Assembly (NCBI GenBank): GCA_004298405.1
Contig: SCSL01000047.1
Span: 1-11,338 of the forward strand
Origin: Patescibacteria group bacterium
GTDB lineage: Bacteria > Patescibacteriota > Patescibacteriia > UBA9934 > GWF2-40-263
Length of the DNA: 11,338 bases
Direction: 5' to 3'
Shown: piece by piece, positions 6,687 through 11,338 of the stretch
How positions within the stretch are numbered: the stretch's first letter is position 1
How the letters are laid out: each line of letters starts with the position of its first letter
Position numbers and translations under genes: made by a program
The notes under the pieces: generated by a model
What the model was told of the DNA's origin: nothing
The model's input: the letters and a program-made list of their open reading frames with translations, nothing else
Databases searched by the model: none

Positions 6687-6715
6687 AATATATCAATTTC
6701 CTTCACCCATTGCAA
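6687..6715 (-). promoter_or_regulatory. Promoter for the structured element and tRNA-Lys
   Basis: On the minus strand TTGCAA (6710-6715) and TATATT (6687-6692) are separated by exactly 17 nt. The predicted start near 6680 lies about 10 nt before the palindrome. The -35 hexamer TTGCAA is its own reverse complement and is shared with the divergent plus-strand promoter. Confidence 0.6.
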
Positions 6716-6739
6716 GACACGCAACACCCACTGTATACT
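6710..6739 (+). promoter_or_regulatory. Promoter for the small zinc-ribbon gene
   Basis: TTGCAA (6710-6715) and TATACT (6734-6739) are separated by 18 nt. The predicted start near 6746 gives a leader of about 24 nt. An 8-bp palindrome, TGTCGACA, covers 6739-6746 around the predicted start and might be an operator. Confidence 0.55.
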
Positions 6740-6769
6740 GTCGACACTAATTTGTAACCGCAAATCACT

Positions 6770-6922
6770 ATGGAAGGATCAGGTGTTTGCGTCGCTTGCG
6801 GAGCAAGTGGCGTTGAGATTAATGGTGAGCAGAAGTGTCCTATGTGCGCCGATGGCGCCACGGCTCCAGAGGGAGCATCAGCCGAGGCTCCAGCAGAAGG
6901 CGACATGCCATCTGCGGAATAA
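6770..6922 (+). CDS. Small CxxC/CxxC zinc-ribbon protein with acidic Ala/Glu tail
   Basis: A 50-residue protein from ATG 6770 to TAA 6920-6922. Residues 7-10 are CVAC and 23-26 are CPMC, a pair of knuckles 12 residues apart that would bind one zinc ion. From about residue 27 the sequence is rich in Ala, Glu, Gly and Pro and is probably disordered. The gene is supported by context more than by family: a promoter upstream, an intrinsic terminator 12 bp after the stop, and no other gene on either strand here. No Shine-Dalgarno sequence precedes the ATG. I do not recognise a named family; small zinc ribbons often act as nucleic-acid or protein-binding modules, but no role can be assigned. Gene finders with a length cutoff would miss it. 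Confidence 0.75.
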   Translation: MEGSGVCVACGASGVEINGEQKCPMCADGATAPEGASAEAPAEGDMPSAE

Positions 6923-6934
6923 GTCACCAACATA

Positions 6935-6968
6935 ACAAAAACAGGTTTCGAAAGAAGCCTGTTTTTGT
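6935..6968. terminator. Bidirectional intrinsic terminator between the zinc-ribbon gene and murG
   Basis: ACAAAAACAGG (6935-6945) pairs perfectly with CCTGTTTTTGT (6958-6968). The stem continues through TTTC/GAAG with one G-T wobble and is closed by a GAAA tetraloop (6950-6953). T-rich tracts follow on both strands, so it can end the zinc-ribbon transcript (+) and the murG operon (-). The murG stop codon directly abuts it at 6969. Confidence 0.9.
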
Positions 6969-8012
6969 TTAGAGCGTCTTAAGTAGATCTACAAGCTCGT
7001 CGGCGATATTGGTACGAAGTTTGCCATGCATCTTCTCACCCAATTCACGACGACGCTGATCGTCTTCAAGCAGGGCGACGATTTCTTTAAAAAGTTGTCC
7101 TGGAGATGCATGACGTTGGTCTAGAACAACTGCGGCATCCGCGACCATATCCGCGTTCGCTTTCTGTGGCGAGTGTGGAAGCGGAAGCAAGATCGAAGCT
7201 TTGGAGAGCGCGGCAAGTTCCGTGATGGTTCCAAGTCCGGCTCGACATACAACCACATCCGCGACCGCAAGCGCGTCGGCCATTTGCTGGTCAACAAAAT
7301 CGCAAACATGGTGATCGGCGTGTCTGGATTCAATTCCCTTCCCATGCCCCGTCAGATGAATCACGTTTGCCTCTTTTGTAAGATCGATCGCAATTTCATC
7401 AATCACGTTGTTGATCCATGCCGAGCCGGTTCCTCCGCCCACGACAAGCACCGTCGGTTTGAGTCTTGAAATCTTGAACGCTTCATAGGCACGCTCTGGC
7501 GATCCGCGCAGAAGACTCGGTCGAACCGGATTCCCAACCACCTTTGCTCGATCGCCGAGTTCGTTTCGATTCCGTTCCCAAGCAGCCGTCACGAGATCCG
7601 CAAAAAAAACCGTAAGCTTTGTCGTCCTTGTCAGTTCCACGTCTTGCTGATGTACCCACACGTTGACGCCGAGTAATTTGGCGGCGTAGATAACCGGCAC
7701 GGCAGTATACCCTCCTGCGGATGCGACAAGATCGATCTTTTGCGATCGTAAAATCTGGATCGCGTTCCAAAAAGCAAGCAAGAACAACCATGGCGCGGTG
7801 AACCATTCCACACTTGGGTATCGAGGGAAACGGACAACGGGAAGCGTCAGGAATGAAATTCCTTGCGCCTCGACAACCGACCGCTCTGGACCTTTGGACG
7901 TCCCGACCCAAATTGCCTCAACGGTTGGATCGGATTTTTTCCACGCCTCCCATACGGCTAACAGTGGGGTAACAGGTCCCATCGTCCCTCCGCCTGTGAA
8001 TAGAATTTTCAT
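6969..8012 (-). CDS. murG: UDP-GlcNAc:lipid I N-acetylglucosaminyltransferase (MurG), divergent
   Basis: A GT28 glycosyltransferase at the inner face of the membrane that converts lipid I to lipid II. The 347 residues show two Rossmann-like halves: FTGGGTMGPVTP (5-16) at the N-terminus, SAGGYTAVP (98-106), HQQD (121-124), VGNPVRP (159-165), GGGTGS (192-197), CRAGLGTITE (256-265) with the nucleotide-sugar-binding glutamate, and QKANAD (283-288). Length is normal (about 350). Three acceptor-side positions differ from the usual GGTGGH and HEQN motifs: the His is Pro13, and HEQN reads HQQD. An alternative TTG start at 8018 adds two residues and directly abuts the ftsW TAA; ATG 8012 is preferred because MKILFTGGG is where the family begins. 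It is the last gene of the operon, ending at a strong terminator. Confidence 0.92.
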   Translation of the reverse strand: MKILFTGGGTMGPVTPLLAVWEAWKKSDPTVEAIWVGTSKGPERSVVEAQGISFLTLPVVRFPRYPSVEWFTAPWLFLLAFWNAIQILRSQKIDLVASAGGYTAVPVIYAAKLLGVNVWVHQQDVELTRTTKLTVFFADLVTAAWERNRNELGDRAKVVGNPVRPSLLRGSPERAYEAFKISRLKPTVLVVGGGTGSAWINNVIDEIAIDLTKEANVIHLTGHGKGIESRHADHHVCDFVDQQMADALAVADVVVCRAGLGTITELAALSKASILLPLPHSPQKANADMVADAAVVLDQRHASPGQLFKEIVALLEDDQRRRELGEKMHGKLRTNIADELVDLLKTL

Positions 8013-8018
8013 ACACAA

Positions 8019-9128
8019 TTATTTCTTCACGCTCCGAGAAATATTCAACACCACCCCAATTGCGGCGAGAGAAATCGCGAGCGATGTTCCTCCATAGCTG
8101 ATGAACGGCAATGGCACACCAGTAATCGGCATGAGCGCCACCATACTACCGATGTTCACAAACGCCTGAATCACAATCCACGCGGCAACCCCAACAACCA
8201 CATACTTCCCAAAATTATCAGGCGCACGCTTAGCAATCGCCAACATCCTCCATAAGAAGAGCAGGAACAAGGTGATGGTCAAAACGGCGACGACCAGTCC
8301 CATCTCCTCTGCAACAATCGCAAAAATGGAATCACCGGAAACCTCAGGAAGATACTGAAACTTTTGTCGTGAATGTCCATACCCCAACCCAAAAATCCCC
8401 CCAGAACCGATCGCGAGCAGAGCCTGATTGATATGATAGCCGATCCCCTGAGGATCAAGTTCAGGATGTAAGAACGTCGTGAACCGTGCCGCACGATAGG
8501 GAGCCGCGGTAATAAGAAAGGCAAGACCTGCCACTCCCGCTAGGATCAATCCTGTCACGTAGGTGATCGGCGCCCCTGCAACAAAATAGACGATCAAAGA
8601 CATTGCGGCGATGATCGACATGGTTCCAACGTCTGGTTGTAAGACCATCAACAGCATGATCGTTCCAAGGACTCCAATGAATGGAAGGAACCCTCCGTGC
8701 ACATCTCGTACGCTGTGTTTGTCACGCCCAGCAAGCCAGGCGGCAAGATAAAATAAAAACGTCAGCTTCACGATTTCAGATGGCTGTACAGAAAAGACTC
8801 CTCCAACGGAAATCCACGAATGTGCCGAGCCAATTCCTGCCGAAAGGCCAGGAATAAAAACAAGGACTAACAGCACGATCGAGAGAATAAGCAAATTCCA
8901 CGCATGCTTGCGCCAAAACGTATACGGAATCCGCGAAAACGCAAGAAGGGCTCCAATACCCGGAATCAACCCGAAAATAATTTGATGCTTCACGAAATAG
9001 TACGAGTCAGCAAACTCCGCATAGCCGCTGGGAGCTGAGGCAGACAAAAGCATCACCAGACCAAAAAGGATGACCGTACCCACGATCAGGAGCAGGACGT
9101 AATCAATGGCTCCAGATGTCCGATCCAT
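8019..9128 (-). CDS. ftsW: SEDS peptidoglycan glycosyltransferase FtsW/RodA
   Basis: A polytopic membrane protein that polymerises lipid II into glycan strands, paired with a class B PBP. The 369 residues carry about ten hydrophobic segments and the SEDS signatures: WISVGGVFSVQPSEIVKL (105-122), the catalytic-Asp motif QPDVGT (164-169, Asp166), GGIFGLGYGHSRQK (243-256), LPEVSGDSIFAIVAEEMG (260-277), and PLPFISYGGTS (339-349). The position between mraY and murG favours FtsW over RodA. The usual basic residue before W in the R-W-I motif is replaced here (SAHSWI, 101-106). The start ATG at 9128 lies 12 nt after the mraY stop with no Shine-Dalgarno sequence, suggesting reinitiation or leader-independent initiation. 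Confidence 0.93.
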   Translation of the reverse strand: MDRTSGAIDYVLLLIVGTVILFGLVMLLSASAPSGYAEFADSYYFVKHQIIFGLIPGIGALLAFSRIPYTFWRKHAWNLLILSIVLLVLVFIPGLSAGIGSAHSWISVGGVFSVQPSEIVKLTFLFYLAAWLAGRDKHSVRDVHGGFLPFIGVLGTIMLLMVLQPDVGTMSIIAAMSLIVYFVAGAPITYVTGLILAGVAGLAFLITAAPYRAARFTTFLHPELDPQGIGYHINQALLAIGSGGIFGLGYGHSRQKFQYLPEVSGDSIFAIVAEEMGLVVAVLTITLFLLFLWRMLAIAKRAPDNFGKYVVVGVAAWIVIQAFVNIGSMVALMPITGVPLPFISYGGTSLAISLAAIGVVLNISRSVKK

Positions 9129-9140
9129 GAGATTTATGTT

Positions 9141-10196
9141 TTAGACAAGCGCGTCGAGTAAAACGAGCGAGACGCCGACCGCGGCAGAGATCATCGATAT
9201 GACCCACAGACGCATCACGATTTGTGGCTCAGGCCATCCGATGGCCTCAAGGTGATGATGAATCGGCGAGGAACGAAACAACCGCAGGTGAAAAAGTTTG
9301 CGGGCAGAAACCTGTACGATGACGGAAAGGGATTCAAGGACAAAAACAAACCCAATGATCGGTAGAAATATGGCGGAGTTTGTCAACATCGCGACGATGC
9401 CAAGCGTCACCCCCAAGGACATCGCTCCTGTGTCACCCATAAAAAACCTGGCTGGATGGATGTTGAACCATAAGAAAGCAAGAAGGGCTCCCAAAATGAC
9501 TCCGCAGAAAACAGCAAGGTCATAACGACCTTGGGAAAACGCAATGATCGCATAGGCTCCGAAAGAGGTGAGAAGCGTCCCCCCTGCAAGACCGTCGAGA
9601 CCGTCTGCCTCATTCACGGAAAACGCTGTTGCCACAATGATAAGAAGAAAAAAAGGGACATACCAAAGTCCAACATTGAAATCCCCAACAAAGGGAATGT
9701 GCAATAAATCCCAATCCAACTTCACACGGAACCACCAAGCCCCTACAACGGCAATTGCTGTATAAATGAGCAATCGGTGCCTCATTCGGAGTCCCCCACC
9801 CTTTGGACCGATTCCGCGGACATTGTAATAGTCGTCGATAAACCCAACGATAGCGGACGCGACCAGAGCTCCTAGCGGCAAGAGTGTTTCAGATCGACTC
9901 AAAAAGTTAAGCCGCGACCACATCGAACCCTCTGGCAGTAATGGAACGAGATGATAAAACACAAGTGCCAGCACAAGGACTGTTCCCCAAATAAGGATGC
10001 CTCCCATGGTAGGTGTACCATGTTTTTTCTCGTGAAGTTTCGCAAAAATGGGAGCAGAAACATATGTCCGGATCACTTTCCCCATCTTCCGTTCTTGTAA
10101 GAGGCGAATCAGTAAAGGCGCCCACGCAAATGCGACCACAAACGCAACCGTGCTTAGCAAAAGAACTCGTACGATTTCAAACGATTCCAAGGTCAT
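9141..10196 (-). CDS. mraY: Phospho-N-acetylmuramoyl-pentapeptide-transferase (MraY)
   Basis: An integral membrane enzyme that transfers phospho-MurNAc-pentapeptide to undecaprenyl phosphate, making lipid I. The 351 residues (typical 320-360) have about ten membrane helices and all main motifs: KKHGTPTMGG (57-66), FIDDYYN with the Asp pair (121-122), NEADGLDGLAGG (195-206; the usual NLTDGLDGLA has Thr where this has Ala), FNIHPARFFMGDTGAMSLG (244-262) with the metal-binding Asp, and PIHHHLEAIGWPEPQIVMRLW (311-331), where the HHH triplet and the EAIGW block are typical of MraY rather than WecA. The ATG overlaps the stop of the upstream membrane-protein gene in an ATGA, so translation is coupled. 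ftsW follows after 12 nt. Confidence 0.96.
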   Translation of the reverse strand: MTLESFEIVRVLLLSTVAFVVAFAWAPLLIRLLQERKMGKVIRTYVSAPIFAKLHEKKHGTPTMGGILIWGTVLVLALVFYHLVPLLPEGSMWSRLNFLSRSETLLPLGALVASAIVGFIDDYYNVRGIGPKGGGLRMRHRLLIYTAIAVVGAWWFRVKLDWDLLHIPFVGDFNVGLWYVPFFLLIIVATAFSVNEADGLDGLAGGTLLTSFGAYAIIAFSQGRYDLAVFCGVILGALLAFLWFNIHPARFFMGDTGAMSLGVTLGIVAMLTNSAIFLPIIGFVFVLESLSVIVQVSARKLFHLRLFRSSPIHHHLEAIGWPEPQIVMRLWVISMISAAVGVSLVLLDALV

Positions 10197-10594
10197 ATAT
10201 TAATAAGCACAATGAGTCCCATCGCGACTAGGAGAATAAACTCGACACAAGGCGTGGCCGCGGCAAAAAACAGGGTAAGGGTTTTTTGTGAACGAAATGA
10301 CCGTGCTTGAATAAGAAGATTCAGAAGAAGGGAAAAAACCCCGAGGACTGGAAGGAAAAAAATCTGGTACACAGGACCGAAACGATCAACACCCAGATAG
10401 ATATTATAGTGGAGGGCAATAAACGGGGACTCAGAGGCAAGAGGGAGAATCCGCCAGAGCGGAAAAACCGTCATTACGATCAAAAAAAAGACAGAGATCA
10501 CCGTGCTCCATCGCACGAGGACGCTCTTGATAAACATCTGCCGAAACGACTTGCCGATCTCCTGGAGATCTTTTTTGTACGGATGAACAGCCAC
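10193..10594 (-). CDS. Small three-helix membrane protein upstream of mraY
   Basis: A 133-residue protein with a basic N-terminus and three predicted membrane helices (about 29-50, 74-97 and 104-133), ending almost at the membrane. The loop between helices 1 and 2 has a distinctive block, ALHYNIYLGVDRFGPVYQ (60-77). I believe similar proteins occur in other CPR genomes but cannot name a family. It starts with GTG 1 nt after the NifU-like stop and overlaps mraY by 4 bp, so it is tightly embedded in the cell-wall operon. A role near the membrane steps of lipid I/II synthesis is a guess from position only. Confidence 0.75.
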   Translation of the reverse strand: MAVHPYKKDLQEIGKSFRQMFIKSVLVRWSTVISVFFLIVMTVFPLWRILPLASESPFIALHYNIYLGVDRFGPVYQIFFLPVLGVFSLLLNLLIQARSFRSQKTLTLFFAAATPCVEFILLVAMGLIVLINI

Positions 10595-10595
10595 A

Positions 10596-10832
10596 TTACT
10601 CTACAGCGATTACCTCATTGATTTCTGGAATGGCATCATGAAGTGCCGCCTCGATTCCCATCTTGAGGGTAATCTCCGACATCGGACATCCAACGCACGC
10701 CCCTTTCATGCGTACATGGACGGCGCCCGTCTGTGCATCAAACTTCACCAGCTCTATTCCTCCCCCATCCAAGCGAAGAGCCGGACGAACTTGTTCAAGC
10801 ACGCGTTCTATTTGTTGTTCAATCTCATTCAT
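10596..10832 (-). CDS. NifU C-terminal-domain (Nfu-type) iron-sulfur scaffold
   Basis: A 78-residue protein consisting of a single NifU C-terminal domain: LRLDGGGIELVKFD (19-32), then MKGACVGCPMSEITLK (42-57) with the CxxC pair Cys46 and Cys49 that bridges a [4Fe-4S] cluster between two monomers. Such proteins carry and deliver clusters to apo-targets. No IscU, IscS, SufB or SufC gene is in the window. It is the first gene of the run leading to mraY, starting 16 nt after the rpmA terminator. The best promoter is an extended -10 ending 9 nt before the ATG, so the mRNA may be effectively leaderless. No Shine-Dalgarno is present. The linkage to cell-wall genes is probably transcriptional convenience. 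Confidence 0.9.
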   Translation of the reverse strand: MNEIEQQIERVLEQVRPALRLDGGGIELVKFDAQTGAVHVRMKGACVGCPMSEITLKMGIEAALHDAIPEINEVIAVE

Positions 10833-10840
10833 ACATTTTT

Positions 10841-10849
10841 ATTGTAACA
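10841..10849 (-). promoter_or_regulatory. Extended -10 promoter of the nifU-like/mraY/ftsW/murG operon
   Basis: The minus strand reads TGTTACAAT-like (TG, one base, TACAAT), overlapping the T-tract of the rpmA terminator. The -35 region is poor because it falls in the terminator stem. The start would lie about 2 nt before the ATG at 10832. Read-through from rpmA is an alternative source of transcription. Confidence 0.4.
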
Positions 10850-10872
10850 AAAAACACTCCACTACGGGAGTG
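10849..10872 (-). terminator. Intrinsic terminator of rpmA
   Basis: On the minus strand CACTCC (10867-10872 side) pairs with GGAGTG (10855-10860 side) around a 6-nt loop and is followed by six T residues (plus-strand A-run 10849-10854). It lies 7 bp after the rpmA TAA. Confidence 0.8.
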
Positions 10873-10879
10873 CCTTTTG

Positions 10880-11161
10880 TTAGTTGGATTTTTCCACGTT
10901 CGCAAAAACGCGATGCTTGAGTGCCCCGTGAAAATTCGCCATCTTTTTCTGGGTGAACTTCACGATTCCTGTGACGGACGCATAAAGCGTATCGTCGCCA
11001 CCGATCTGAACGTTTTTTCCTGGGTGGATCTTTGTGCCACGCTGTCGAACAAGAATCTGTCCCGCGTTGGTAGCTTGACCGTCTGCCACTTTCACGCCAA
11101 GGCGCTTCCCGTGGGAATCTCGGCCTAAACTTGTAGAACCACCGGCTTTTTTATGTGCCAT
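10880..11161 (-). CDS. rpmA: 50S ribosomal protein L27
   Basis: A 93-residue protein starting MAHKKAGGSTSLGRDSHGKR, the conserved N-terminus that reaches toward the peptidyl-transferase centre. It continues with GQILVRQRGTKIHPGKNVQIGGDDTLYA, the hallmark L27 core. The N-terminus has no cleavable pre-sequence of the Firmicutes type. The frame is open upstream to 11263, but L27 homology begins exactly at ATG 11161 and the promoter lies inside the upstream extension, so 11161 is the start. The usual upstream partner rplU (L21) is not here. The leader of about 28 nt is pyrimidine-rich and has no Shine-Dalgarno sequence. It has its own promoter and terminator, so it is a monocistronic unit. Confidence 0.96.
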   Translation of the reverse strand: MAHKKAGGSTSLGRDSHGKRLGVKVADGQATNAGQILVRQRGTKIHPGKNVQIGGDDTLYASVTGIVKFTQKKMANFHGALKHRVFANVEKSN

Positions 11162-11195
11162 AGAGAATGGAAGAGTAAGAGTGGATTTCGGGAAG

Positions 11196-11224
11196 AGTAT
11201 AGTCACGGAAGTGGATTGTGTCAA
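11196..11224 (-). promoter_or_regulatory. Strong sigma-70-type promoter of rpmA
   Basis: On the minus strand TTGACA (perfect -35, 11219-11224) and TATACT (-10, 5 of 6, 11196-11201) are separated by exactly 17 nt. The predicted start is near 11189. It is the best promoter match in the window. Confidence 0.85.
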
Positions 11225-11265
11225 TCTTTTGCACTGGTCCATGAGATAGTTCACACCAGACATTC

Positions 11266-11338
11266 ATGGAAAAGATAGACAAACAGGATTCCTTTGAAAA
11301 AGAGTGGAGAGTGGCTCAAGATGTGGCTCATATGGCGC
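11266..11338 (+). CDS. Possible start of a divergent gene, cut by the window edge
   Basis: From ATG 11266 a frame runs open to the window end, giving 24 residues rich in charged groups (MEKIDKQDSFEKEWRVAQ at the start). It is divergent from rpmA and begins just upstream of the rpmA promoter. No clear promoter or Shine-Dalgarno was found. Too short to identify; it may be a real N-terminus or chance. Confidence 0.4.
   Translation, partial: MEKIDKQDSFEKEWRVAQDVAHMA

Noticed and set aside
8013..8018. TTG start for murG giving MCMKILF
   Set aside because: It abuts the ftsW stop and adds only two residues; ATG 8012 matches the usual family start, though TTG cannot be excluded.
11162..11263. N-terminal extension of rpmA to 11263 (127 residues)
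   Set aside because: L27 homology begins exactly at MAHKKAGGS (11161), and a strong promoter occupies the extension.
1..11338. CRISPR array or rRNA genes
   Set aside because: No regularly spaced direct repeats and no rRNA-like conserved stretches were seen on either strand.

Overview
The window reads like a genome segment from a Patescibacteria (CPR) bacterium. The case rests on divergent but complete peptidoglycan genes (MurD, MurG, FtsW, MraY) with unusual motif variants, compact gene packing with stop/start overlaps, a translin-family protein, a stand-alone NifU-like scaffold, and initiation sites that mostly lack a Shine-Dalgarno sequence. This assignment is inference from gene content; no 16S rRNA or other phylogenetic marker beyond L27 is present.

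Region 1-905 (plus strand) is a graveyard of accessory DNA: a possible integrase tail, an IS982-family transposase that has lost its N-terminus but keeps a DDE triad, and the C-terminal half of a PIN-domain (VapC-like) toxin whose end runs into the 3' end of murD. Region 906-2440 (minus) is murD with its own extended -10 promoter and a palindromic repeat in its 5' leader. Region 2481-6399 (minus) is a three-gene operon joined by two ATGA overlaps: a P2-type (Ca2+-like) P-type ATPase, a translin-family protein, and an unknown acidic protein.

Region 6437-6968 is mostly non-protein. A minus-strand promoter is followed by a 127-bp palindrome bounded by perfect 18-bp arms, which predicts a rod-shaped RNA, and 2 bp later by tRNA-Lys(UUU). 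Divergent from it, sharing the self-complementary -35 hexamer TTGCAA, is a plus-strand promoter for a 50-residue CxxC/CxxC zinc-ribbon protein. That gene ends at a bidirectional terminator facing murG.

Region 6969-10846 (minus) is a cell-wall operon: NifU-like protein, a small conserved-looking membrane protein, mraY, ftsW and murG. It makes lipid I (MraY) and lipid II (MurG) and polymerises glycan (FtsW). murD, normally inside such a dcw cluster, lies about 4.6 kb further along the same strand, beyond the tRNA and the ATPase operon. Region 10849-11338 holds rpmA (ribosomal protein L27, minus) with a strong promoter and terminator, and the first codons of a possible divergent gene that leaves the window.

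Most worth a second look are the structured element in front of tRNA-Lys, the ATPase-translin-unknown operon, the hairpin in the murD leader that buries its own Shine-Dalgarno sequence, and the unannotated-size zinc ribbon.
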